This document shows positions 47,346 to 57,495 of a stretch of 64,000 nucleotides of DNA, piece after piece (within the stretch, counting starts at the first letter, position 1; each line of letters starts with the position of its first letter). Position numbers and translations under genes: made by a program. This DNA is from Mytilus californianus. Taxonomy: Eukaryota > Mollusca > Bivalvia > Mytilida > Mytilidae. The stretch covers positions 372,001 to 436,000 of the forward strand of contig NW_026262743.1 in assembly GCF_021869535.1 (NCBI RefSeq). The letters are read 5' to 3'. The notes under the pieces are model-generated. The model did no database searches. It saw nothing but the letters and a program-made list of their open reading frames with translations, and had not been told where the DNA came from.

Positions 47346-48560
47346 AGGAAATTGCCATCTTCGTTTCTGTTTTTGATTAAACTTTCTTGCTACCAAGTTA
47401 AACTCACAAAAGATGTAAGTGTTAATTAAATTTGAATAATGAAATGTATGAAGTATTTTTTTTCAAAAATGATGTCAAACTAGGAATACTATAGTAACTG
47501 TTTTAACTACCTCATCAAAATTCTAAATGTAAATTGAATCAAAAGTTATACCAATATAATTAAATACTGAGTTGGAAGCCAGCCATTCATTTAAAACTCG
47601 ATAAATGTATACAATATAAAAACAAATATGATATTTCACAAATTCTTATTTTTTTCTCAAAAAAAAAAAGATAAAGAAAATTGATAGTATGTACAAATTA
47701 ATATTTAAAAAGAAATAAATTAGTAATACACCAACACTGATATTTTACAATTTAAATATTCAAGCCTTTCGTAATAAAAACAGAAACATACCGACACCAG
47801 CAACATTATTACTTGTTGTTCTCTGTTTTTCATTAAAGAAATTGTGATGTCAACAGTTTCGTTTAGTTTCATCAAACTCCTGGTGTAAGTGGTTTGGTGC
47901 TATTTCTATTACTTAACAGCTTCAACATAATTATAAAGACTAGTATCATTTACCTAAAGATTGCCACAGAGCAAACACTATATAGCATCTACAATAAATT
48001 TCTTTTCATAGAGCAATAACTCTTATTCAAAACAGTTTTAAAGGGGGGGGGGGGAGTTTATTTTTAGCTCTTGGACAGATTAAATATGTGCAACGCAGGG
48101 GACATTGGTATTCTGTTCTTATATTATAATTATAATTATTTCATGTATAGTGTTATTGTTATTATAATTATATGTCATCACCCTTTCTCGCAAAACCGAT
48201 TGACCAAATTGTATAACAAGTTTATTCCATGTATCATAAATGTACTATTCGTGCTTTGTGCATTTGTGCATGTTGTGCATGTTGTAATATCATATGTATG
48301 TCCATTATGATGATATATGGTTTGAAATAAAATATGCATTGCTGTTGATCGCTTGTATTTGTAGAGCATTCATCAAGACAAACTTTAAAGCATTGTGGTT
48401 TTATTTGAAAATTACATTATCATTTTTTGCAGGTTTGTAATAAATTTAACATTGAATTCAATACAACTCAGTATTATCATGTTCAAACTTTTTTTAGAAG
48501 GTTGAGGAATTCGAATATGTTCTGTGTACTGTTGCCTTAAAGCATAGATATACCTATTCA
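47346..48560. other. No gene seen
   Basis: AT-rich sequence with a G-run at 48043-48054; no recognisable element. Confidence 0.35.
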
Positions 48561-48564
48561 AAAT

Positions 48565-48718
48565 AAGAATAAAGAGATATGGTATGATTGGAATTGAGAC
48601 ATGCATACACCAGAGATCCCATAAAAAACACGGAATGTAACGACCTATAGGTAACTGTCAATAATGTGCAAAACCCATACCGTACAGTAAGCTGTAAAAT
48701 GCCTCAGCAAGACTCCCT
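48565..48718 (-). repeat. Diverged tail C, inverted
   Basis: AAAGAGATATGGTATGATTG, TAACGACCTATAGGTAACTG, AAAACCCATACCGTACAGTA and GCTGTAAAATGCC follow the tail C order. Confidence 0.55.
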
Positions 48719-48982
48719 TTAGAGCTGTGTTCCTAATGCTTGTAGTTTAACGGTTTGGTTGGCTTGCTTGCTTTGTTTGTATAAATGTTTGTATACATTA
48801 TACTTAAATGTTATTGGATGTTAAGTATAATGCAGAGGATAATGTATACAAGCTGAAGCGCTACCTATCTTTAGATTAGAAAATGTCAATTTTAAGTTCA
48901 ATGCTTGAGCAAATACTTATACAAACAAAGCAAGCAAGCCAACCAAACCTGTAAACTACAAGCATTAGGAAAATAGCTCTAA
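48719..48982. repeat. Foldback, 264 bp
   Basis: The left arm TTAGAGCTGTGTTCCTAATG...GGTTGGCTTGCTTGCTTTGT and the right arm ACAAAGCAAGCAAGCCAACC...CATTAGGAAAATAGCTCTAA pair over about 75 bp. An inner ACATTATACTTAA/TTAAGTATAATG pair forms a second hairpin. This looks like a MITE-type element. Confidence 0.8.
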
Positions 48983-49299
48983 CTGTCCTTATCTCAAACT
49001 GTATCATGTATTCATTATGCGATCAATGGAAAGTGTACACAAGATTTAAAGAAATTAAATAGATTTACGACCAATCACCTGCAATTCAAGCAAAATTAGA
49101 AGATTGCAACCATTTAAAATTTAAGGTTTATAAATATTCAATATACATGTGGGTTACAATTTTACAAAGTGTTTTAGTATATAAGATAAGGATTTTGACA
49201 CATGTAATGATAATGCATTCCCCACTTGGTTGTTTTTTTTAAATGTATGTATAGAATTTAAAGTTATTGCTTACGGAAATAAGTTTTCTTGGCTCTAGT

Positions 49300-49512
49300 T
49301 GTAAGCTTATGGAGCATGTGCTTACCAGTTATGTAATGTCACACCTAGAAAAATATCATAAAATTATACGATGTGCAGCATGGGTTTAGAAAATCAGGGT
49401 CTTGTGAAACATAACTTATTGATTGTATTCAACAACTTTCACACAACAACAATAGCAACACACAAACTGACTTAATCATAATGGACTTCTCTAAGCGTTC
49501 GACAAAGTTTCA
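49300..49512 (+). pseudogene. LINE RT fragment (Jockey/CR1 type)
   Basis: It reads G-S-C-E-T followed by L-I-D-C-I-Q-Q-L, then T-D-L-I-I-M-D-F-S-K. These are the '(Q)HGFR...SCETQL' and 'QTD...DFSKAFDKV' (RT motif A, catalytic Asp) blocks. The upstream part reads S-H-L-E-K-Y-H. After D-F-S-K the Ala-Phe-Asp is lost, so this is dead. Confidence 0.75.
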
Positions 49513-49858
49513 CATCCACGCCAACTTCTATGTTATGCCCCCTTCACATACACGGATTTTTCTTACGAGTACTTATGGATCTCCAACTCGTAGTCAATCG
49601 CAAGCATTTATAAATAGCTCGCTGATATCCGTAAATAAGTCGTCACAACTGGTAACAACTCACAGACACTTTTAAAAACCCGTGAAAGGAGATGCAGATT
49701 GTTTGACATGCCAAAAATCTTCTTACGATTGTCCACGGATTGATTTTTCCGAACATATCTCAAAACACTCCGTAAGTATCGTAAACTGCTCGCAGCAACA
49801 CGTTAACATCCGTAAACTACTCGCCAGAATCCGTAAATGACTTGTAACAATTTATTTT

Positions 49859-49975
49859 TAGCTCACCTGGTCGAAAGGGCCAAGTGAGCTTTTCTCATTA
49901 CTTGGCGTCAGTCGCCCGTCGTCCGTCGTCCGTCGTCGTCCTCGGTCGGCGTCCGTTAACACGGTGTATATTCTG
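49859..49975 (+). repeat. Left end of the 35.7-kb repeat family
   Basis: It opens TAGCTCACCTGGTCGAAAGG, then CCAAGTGAGC (hairpin arms), ACTTGGCGTCAG and a CCGTCGTC run ending CGTCCGTTAACACGG. The rest of the repeat is absent; a different sequence follows. Confidence 0.65.
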
Positions 49976-50052
49976 AACGCTTGCTTTCCGATTCAATCGC
50001 CGGTAACGCTTGATTTCCGATTCCGGAAACGCGTACTTTCCGATATTACAAA
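49972..50052 (+). repeat. About 27-bp tandem motif, three copies
   Basis: (G/A)ACGC(T/G)T(G/A)(A/C)TTTCCGAT recurs at 49977, 50006 and 50031. It is related in form to the motif at 50808-50930. Confidence 0.5.
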
Positions 50053-50340
50053 AGAAAATTCCAAAGACAGTTGAAAATAGGTTGCCTCAATCTTAAAATA
50101 AATAATGCAATACCGTTTTTCTTGAATGAAATTGTAGTTGACGGACCAAAACTGATAACAAGGTATCGAGATTCATGATTTATTATCACTTTAAATTATA
50201 ACTGAAAGTGATTTCGTTTACAACAGTACTGCGTTGTCTTCCTTGTCAGAATTTACAGTCAAACATGTCAAAATAAAAATATCTCATCAGCATTTACCAA
50301 ACTTTCTCAAAATAGTATTTTGGAAAAAAGGTAAATTACC

Positions 50341-50745
50341 TATTCTGACATCGGACTCGGACTTCTTTTGAACTGAGTTTTACTGTGAGTATTGCTATGT
50401 GTTTCTTTATTCTACATTGGCTAGAGGTATAGGAAGAGGGTTGAGATCTCACAAAACATGTTTAACCCCGCCGCATTTTTGCATCTGTCCCAAGTCAGGA
50501 GCCTCTGGCCTTTGCTAGTCTTATATGTTTTTTTTAATTTAAGTTCCTTTATAAGTTTTGTGACGTCCATTTTCACTGAACCAGTACACAATTTTATTAA
50601 GGGTGAGGACCACCTCCGGATGCGGGATTTTCTCGCTGCGTTGAAGACCCATTGGTGGCTTTCGGCTGTTATCTGCTCTTTGGTCGGGTTGTTGTCTCTT
50701 TGACATATTCCCTATTTCCATTCTTAATTTTAAATATATCATTTT
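50341..50745 (+). mobile_element. Tail A copy: 5'-truncated insertion of PLE family A
   Basis: It starts inside TCTGACATCGGACTCGGACT and runs through GGCTAGAGGTATAGGAAGAG, TTTAACCCCGCCGCATTTTT, GTCCCAAGTCAGGAGCCTCT and TTTTCTCGCTGCGTTGAAGA. It ends TCTCTTTGACATATTCC, then CATTCTTAATTTTA. The sequence matches 57090-57494, the 3' UTR of the PLE at 54-57 kb. The open frames here are not genes. Confidence 0.8.
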
Positions 50746-50804
50746 CATTCAAATGTAAGATCACAAATGATCTTATCATGTGTATTCCCCGTTTTTCTGA
50801 AAAT

Positions 50805-50935
50805 CGATGGGTAACGCTTACTTTGAGATTTAGGTAACGTCTTCTTTGAGATTTAGGAAACGCCTTCTTTGAGATTTAGCAAACGCCTACTTTGAGATTC
50901 AGGAAACGCGTACTTTAAGATTTAAAGAATGCAAG
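50805..50935 (+). repeat. 25-bp minisatellite, five copies
   Basis: (G)AAACGCCTACTTTGAGATTTA-type units start near 50813, 50838, 50863, 50888 and 50913. Confidence 0.7.
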
Positions 50936-51312
50936 TTCAGTCAAATGCAGTTTGACGAAGCATGATCAAATAAGAATATTTCCCTTACATAATGTTACAA
51001 GGGACACAAGACTATGATTCTTTTATTCATAACGGCCATTTAGAATACAAAATATTTTTCCAGCTCCTATTTTACATATTATTAAAGGTCAACTCAGTAA
51101 TCACCGTGCATCATTTGTTTGCAATCACCACACACAACATCCTCTAATTTTTTGACCGATTTTTGTCTCGCACCAAGGGGGTAGGGATGTGAAAATAGGG
51201 GAGAGAGACGTAGGAGTTGGGGGTAGGGAAAAGCGATTCAGTCGCCCCCTGTCCACCCCTTTTAACTTGCAAAATGTTGTGACAGACAGAAAAATAATAT
51301 TAGGGGACAACG

Positions 51313-51409
51313 TAGTCAAAATAATTATGGCGTCTTGAAAGGCTTTTTTATTTTTTTTCTGTGAATGCACAGGGAAAAAAGCCTTTCAAGACGTCATAAT
51401 TATTTGGTC
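51313..51409. repeat. Foldback 1 of a pair
   Basis: GTCAAAATAATTATGGCGTC plus TTGAAAGGC pairs with GCCTTTCAAGACGTCATAAT plus TATTTGG. The loop is a T-rich run with GTGAATGCAC. Confidence 0.8.
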
Positions 51410-51441
51410 CAGGGACGACCAATTCATATTCTTGGGAAAAG

Positions 51442-51554
51442 GTAGTCCAAATAATTTTGACGTCTTGAAAGGCTAATTTATTTTTTTCCTGCGCAGGAAG
51501 GCTTCACAGCAAAAAAATTAAAATAGCATTTCAAGACGTCATAATTATTTGGAC
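51442..51554. repeat. Foldback 2 of a pair
   Basis: GTCCAAATAATTTTGACGTC plus TTGAAAGGC pairs with GCATTTCAAGACGTCATAAT plus TATTTGGAC. The arms are nearly the same as in foldback 1, 130 bp away in the same order. Its loop differs (CCTGCGCAGG). Confidence 0.8.
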
Positions 51555-51559
51555 TAGGG

Positions 51560-52828
51560 AAAAATGGAACGGTTGGCTCTGAAAATATATAAATATTCTC
51601 ATCGACTTAATCACGTGCATGTAATATGCAAGCAGAAAAATTTCAAAAATGATGTTTGTTCTTCGCAATTATTGGAAATCAATATTCGTACCAAAAAAAA
51701 AAAAATACACATCTGGAGATCCCATCTGGGTTCCTTCCGAGTCAGGCTTCTCAATATGTTAAATGGTCGTCTACTGAATTGGAGATGAAATATCAGCAAA
51801 CTATTTTTTTCTGACTAACTAGACCCTATATTATCAAAATATGATTAACATGACTGATTTGTATTATTCAATTAAAGAAAGGAATATCCATTTATAGAAC
51901 TAAAATTTACAAAGAATGGGTCTCGTATCCACCATTTTTATACAAACACGTGGTAACAGTAAACAGGTGCTTCTAAAAACGCGGAACTTTCATAACCCGG
52001 TACCAATATTTATCTCTCTTTGTCCATGAGCAATGATTCATCGTAATGGGCTTTACGCGTTAACAACATTTCTGTTTTATGTCATAATTCGGTTTTCAAT
52101 CAAATGTTTGGAGGATCCAAAAAGTACGAAAGATTTGTTTATTTGTAGAAAAAGGGGGCTCAAGTCCATTTTTCATCGGTTTTCACGAGCTATTTTGAAT
52201 AAAATGGGAGTAGCAACCTCAGAACTTCTAATGTCTTATGCGTTTCCAAATGGCAATACATGTAGCCTTACTTCAAAAATAGTTTTGGTTTTGGTTTGGT
52301 ATATATTTTTGTGATGAATTCTCAAATGTAGTTTAGGATTATCATCTTTCTTTTATAATTATAATAAACGTTCAACATATGTGTTCTTTTTATTAATAGG
52401 ACATACTATTGAGATTCGCATTCGGTTGAGATAGTAGGAATCTAATTAAAGATCGAAAGACAGTTTGAAAATGATCATTGTGTGTAATAAATTCGAGAGA
52501 AATTGACCCTACCTCTTTAAATTAGGTCATTATATGTATGTAAAACGTGTACCTACTTGAGTAATTTGAGACTGATGTATCATGCAGATATGTTTTGTCG
52601 TTGGAAGAAAGACGAAAGTCATATAACACATAGGTCCGTCTGGTAGGCCTCATCTTGAATTAACCAAATTTTCATGGTCAAGATTCGCGATTAGGTTCTT
52701 TTGTTATATACTATTTGCAATACGAAAAAAATCATTTGGTGTGTAAAATGATCGTGAGGTTATCCTGTCCGTCTAGAAGGGTTCATCAGACTTTGACCTC
52801 ATTTTCATGCTTTATTGGTCAATGTTAT
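51560..52828. other. No gene seen
   Basis: Non-coding sequence; the open frame at 52033-52314 has no recognisable domain. Confidence 0.4.
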
Positions 52829-53010
52829 AAAAATAAGTAAAAATGATGCGGTATGATGGCATATGAGACAATAATCCACCACAATTCAAATGAAGTGGAT
52901 ATAGCCTTCGACATTGAGAAAAACCCATAAAGTATAGTCGGCGATAACAGGTTCCGACATTAAAAAAGTGAAAAATTTCAAATCAATTAACAGCGTATGA
53001 AAAATGTGAA
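52829..53010 (-). repeat. Diverged tail C, inverted
   Basis: AAAAATGATGCGGTATGATG, CATATGAGACAATAATCCAC and AGAAAAACCCATAAAGTATA follow the tail C order. Confidence 0.5.
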
Positions 53011-53145
53011 ACAAATGGAGTCAATTAACATCCAAATTTATTACAAAACCATTTACGAAAAACAAATATTGCAGTCATGAAACAACGACAACAACTACAA
53101 TCAGTTGCAATAGGCTTAACTCCAAATATCGGTATAAGGAACATA

Positions 53146-53236
53146 CGGAAGTCCTGGAGTGCCATGTAAAAAAAAAAATTACAACGTGTGCGCACAAGTT
53201 GTAATTTTATTTTTGCATGGCACTCCAGGACTTCCG
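53146..53236. repeat. Hairpin, 91 bp
   Basis: CGGAAGTCCTGGAGTGCCAT pairs perfectly with ATGGCACTCCAGGACTTCCG. The inner AAATTACAAC pairs with GTTGTAATTT around GTGTGCGCACAA. Confidence 0.85.
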
Positions 53237-53239
53237 AAG

Positions 53240-54042
53240 GAACAAAAACAACTAACAAAAAAAAAAAAAAAACCAATAGACAAAAAGCACCAAAATAAGA
53301 ATACTCGCTGTTACTGAAAGATAGTTCAAGGCCAAATACAACTAATACTTTTAGACTAGTAAATAAATCATGTTCTGCCAGAATAAAGTACCGTCATTTT
53401 CTACTTCACGTATGAATATAAATAATAGTTCATTCTTATTTGGTTTATGTAGTGACTTTAAAGTACATACTCATTTTCATGGATCATTTATAATGTTATG
53501 ATACAATAAGTTTATAGGGCCTTTCAACGTAAATTCAATCATGATCAGTAAGCGTACATTTCAGAGTTAGCATTTCTATTTTTGCATACAATCATACAAT
53601 ACCACTAGTACATTAAAAAGACGCAACTGTAAATTATGACAGGCAACACAAACATAAAAATAAAAAATCAACTTAACCGTACTCAAGAATGCTCGATGTT
53701 TCTCGTAGTTACAGATAGCAAGCTTAAAATAAGGATCCTGCTGATAAGAAATCACGCCATACATCAATTTATATCGGTTTCTGCACTTAGTTGAAGATTT
53801 TATGCAGCAAATATCATCTTGTGAATGCCCCTAAACTATGCCAAAAAAAAAAAAAAAAAAAAAAACAATCAAGAAGAAACATTTTGGTATTGCTTCAAAT
53901 TACAAATTGTCATTTCAAAGTTGTTATACGGACGGACTAAGCGGTGAATGGCCAGGATCTTTACTATAATCTCACCACATATGAAATAAACACTTAATAA
54001 ATTGTGTAATGAGGGAATAAATATTCAGATAAACATGACATA
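53240..54042. other. 5' flank of the PLE; no gene seen
   Basis: Non-coding sequence with an A-run at 53841-53863. The 5' boundary of the PLE cannot be placed. Confidence 0.4.
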
Positions 54043-56852
54043 TTGTATGTATTTCAGATAAATTTGAAACAAGACAAAACAATGTTGAATTACCTAGGTA
54101 TACAAGTCCTCACATCAGACTCGGAAATATCAGATCTTATTACAAGTCCCGATCTTTTGGAGGGAGAGGATGCTTCAAGCAACGTCAAGGAATCAAACCC
54201 CCAAAAAATGTTATGCGTGTTTGATAGAGTTCACCAAAAAATGCAATTTACATCGGCATATGAAAAAGCACTGGGATATGATGGAGGAATGTCAAACATG
54301 TCACAAGGTGTTTTACACCAAGAATGATTTAACCCGTCATGTAGACTCCGTACATAAACATGTAATAATTGAATTAAATTGGATTAAAAAATTACAGACA
54401 GTCTACCCTCTCGGTCTTAATGTTAATATCATGGGAATTGGTAATATATCAAGAACCGATTCTGTTAACATTTTGGATATAGTTTCTAAAACTGTTCGTA
54501 AAACCGTTCTCATGGTCGTACAAAAAATCGCAATCAAAGAAAATTTCGGACCAATCATACCAATATTTCGGACCTAATTTCTATTTCAAAAAACAACGGC
54601 AGACATTATCTGTTAACAAAGCTCTGTTCATTACCGGTTAATAAGTTAAATAAAATTTTAGAGGATTGCAACACAATTTCATATAGCAGTACTAAGTATG
54701 AAATCGTTCAAATTGTAATGGCATATTGTTATTCTAAACTGTTTCCCAAAATTGATCGCCCTGAAGATCATAAAAAACAGTTTATTAAAATAAAGTATGT
54801 CAATAAAGGTTTTGATTTTGCAAATATTGCCGGTATTTTTAACGACCATTCAGTTAAAGAACAAATTCCGGGATATTTTGATAATACTGAGCTCCCTCTT
54901 ATTTGTTATATTTACAAGAAATCTACCCGAAAATTTGTGTTTAATTATAGCCAATTGTATAAAGATGTTAATATCAGTGAAAATACACCTACTTCATGTA
55001 ATTGCAGTAATTCCGAATACATTTATGGACCCATTTCCCATGTTATAACAGGAGATCTTAACATCGTTCAAGACCGAGAGTTAAAATCATTCCCCAGTAA
55101 AGGACCTAAATATCGTCCCCCGTCAATTATTAATTGGAATGAGTGTCGTAATATCATCCACGATTCACTCCATACTTACTGTTTGAAATGGATAAAACGG
55201 GAAAAAGCTGACAAAAAATCTTTGGACTCTTTTTTTAATTCAGTAATGAACATAGTTGATATACGTATTCAACATTTTAAAGAACATTTTACTCTTAACA
55301 ATAACCACAATAAACCTATTTCTCGTATCAAACATAAACTAAAAGAACTAGCCAAGGAATTTGTTCTTGTCCCGGCCGATAAAGCTGCTAATAATATTAT
55401 TATTGTTTGACGTAAATTTTACATTGAGGTTCTGAAAAAAGAAATCACCAATTCACCAACATTCCAACTGACTCCATTTTCAGAAAACGACATCTGTAAC
55501 AAACATAAACTTTTAGCTACCGCTTTACAAGCAGAACCAAATACAATGAAAGTCCCAACTATGTATTGGCTTCCGAAGCTACACAAAACACCTTACAAAT
55601 ATAGATTCATTTCGTCTTCAAGCCATTGTTCCACTACTAAATTGTCTATTCTTCTTACCAGTACACTTGGTACAATCAAAAACCTGATAATAAATTGTTC
55701 AAATAAGGCCTTCGAAAATAGTGGAATAAATTACTTTTGGAGTGTCAAGAACTCGTTGGAAGTACTTGATAAATTACATGCATATATTGGTGATTTTGAA
55801 TCTGTTCAAAGTTTTGATTTTTCTACCCTATATACCACATTGCCTCACATTCTCATTAAGAAAAAATTCACACACCTAATTAAATGGGCATTTAAAAAGT
55901 CAGAATGTGAATATATATGTTCAAACTCTTTTAGGTCATTTTTTAGTAGCAATAAACAAAAAAACTATGTCAATTGGACATGCTTTGATACTATATATGC
56001 CCTTGAATTTTTACTAGATAACATTTTTGTTCGCTTTGGAGATTCCGTATATCGTCAGGTTATCGGAATTCCAATGGGGACTAACTGTGCACCACTTATT
56101 GCGGACCTTTTTTGTATTGCTATAAGTTACAATTTATGACAAAAATCAGCAAAGACCAATCGAAACAACATCTGATACACAAATTTAATAATACTTTTAG
56201 ATATTTGGATGATATTTTGGCTCTCAATAATGACGACTACAGCATGTATACTAAAGAAATTTATCCTGTTGAACTTACTTTAAATAAAGCTAATACTAAC
56301 AATGACCACTGCCCTTTCCTCGATCTTGATATCTGTACCATTAATGGAAAGCTTAATACTAAAATATATGATAAAAGAGATGATTTTTCATTTCCTATCG
56401 TTAGTTATCCATTTTTAGATGGTGACGTTCCCTTGTCACCATCTTACGGTGTTTATATATCTCAAATTGTACGATTCGCTCGTGTATGTAACAATGTTTT
56501 AGATTTTAACGAGAGAAATTTATGTATTACTGAAAAATTATTACACCAGGGTTTTCGATATCACAAACTAGTCAAAACATTTATTAAATTTTATCATCGG
56601 TATAAAGACATCATTCGTAAATATAGCTCAACATGCAGACTTCTTATACGTTCAGGTATTTCACATCCAATTTTTTATGGAAATATTCTTTATAAAGCAC
56701 AAAAATGTCAGTATTCACCTCTGAAGCTAACAAAACCTTTAAATAGACTTATTAAGAAGGGATATAGTTACGATACTGTTGTCAGGTCATTAAAGATTGC
56801 ATATTTTGGCGTTAATATTGATTCACTTATAGGGTCTTTGCATCGGCACTAA
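54043..56852 (+). pseudogene. Penelope-like retroelement (family A), nearly complete RT
   Basis: The N-terminal part (54160-54370) holds two C2H2 fingers: C-Y-A-C...H-R-H-M-K-K-H and C-Q-T-C-H-K...H-V-D-S-V-H. Next come I-T-G-D-L-N-I-V-Q-D-R, G-P-K-Y-R-P-P-S-I-I-N-W-N-E-C-R and V-P-A-D-K-A-A-N-N. The RT core reads Y-W-L-P-K-L-H-K-T-P-Y-K-Y-R-F-I-S-S, F-D-F-S-T-L-Y-T-T-L-P-H (motif A Asp), G-I-P-M-G-T-N-C-A-P-L (motif B), F-R-Y-L-D-D-I-L (catalytic YxDD), F-L-D-L-D-I and K-R-D-D-F. It ends TAA at 56850. Such enzymes copy their own RNA by target-primed reverse transcription. No GIY-YIG endonuclease is visible at either end. Breaks are indels near 54200 and 54545, a TGA at 55408, and an indel in the T-run near 56108. 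The fingers could be the element's own or a host exon. Confidence 0.85.
55408..55410 (+). other. In-frame TGA in PLE family A
   Basis: It follows N-N-I-I-I-V and precedes R-K-F-Y-I-E-V-L-K-K. The frame is open for about 280 codons before it and about 240 after it. The copy at 30340-30342 has TGA at the same aligned codon. It is either a shared nonsense change or a recoded codon. Confidence 0.8.
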
Positions 56853-57494
56853 ACACATTTATTTAAAAACCAGTTGTTGGCATGACACGGGTTATGTTCT
56901 TCTCATATATGTTATGATGGTATGATACTAAACCCCTAACGGGAAGGATTGTGCCTGATACCATATGATGAAGACATAATCTTTTAATCAGTGTAATTTA
57001 AGTCTGGAGCTGGCATGTCAGTTAACTGCTAGTAGTCTGTTGTTATTTATGTATTATTGTTTTTTTGTTTATTTTCTTTGGTTACATCTTCTGACATCAG
57101 ACTCGGACTTCTCTTGAACTGAATTTTAATGTGCGTATTGTTATGCGTTTACTTTTCTACATTGGCTAGAGGTATAGGGGGAGGGTTGAGATCTCATAAA
57201 CATGTTTAACCCCGCCGCATTTTTGCGCCTGTCCCAAGTCAGGAGCCTCTAGCCTTTGTTAGTCTTGTATTATTTTTAATTTTAGTTTCTTGTGTACAAT
57301 TTGGAGTTTAGTATGGCGTTCATTATCACTGAACTAGTATATATATTTGTTTAGGGGCCAGCTGAAGGACGCCTCCGGGTGCGGGAATTTCTCGCTGCAT
57401 TGAAGACCTGTTAGTGACCTTCTGCTGTTGTCTGTTCTATGGTCGGGTTGTTGTCTCTTTGACACATTCCCCATTTCCATTCTCAATTTTATTA
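56853..57494 (+). repeat. 3' UTR and tail A of PLE family A
   Basis: It runs from the TAA stop to TTCTCAATTTTATT at about 57494. Its last 400 bp recur alone at 50341 and 58478 (direct) and at 37145 (inverted, shorter). All direct copies share the same 3' end and start at different points. That is the pattern left by 5'-truncated target-primed reverse transcription, and it ties this common bivalve repeat to the RT upstream. Confidence 0.8.
56908..56978 (+). promoter_or_regulatory. SECIS-like fold after the PLE stop codon (candidate)
   Basis: TATGTT (56908-56913) pairs with GACATA (56973-56978). The 5' strand then reads ATGA (56914-56917), and TGGTAT pairs with ATACCA (56958-56963). Twelve bases after ATGA stands AAA (56930-56932), followed by a CCC/GGG mini-stem, and GA occurs on the 3' side at 56967-56968. 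This is the order of a form 2 SECIS. Against it, the 3' GA is about three bases away from helix II, and the upper part of helix II pairs poorly. Confidence 0.3.
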
Positions 57495-57495
57495 G

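Noticed and set aside
50458-50703. Open frame starting M-F-N-P-A-A-F
   Set aside because: It lies in tail A, a PLE 3' UTR; the matching region at 58475 gives a different frame, so there is no coding constraint.
52033-52314. 93-codon plus-strand open frame
   Set aside because: No domain, no splice context and no repeat match; likely chance.
53841-53863. A-run as a retroposon poly(A) tail
   Set aside because: No target duplication or coding sequence upstream that would support a processed copy.
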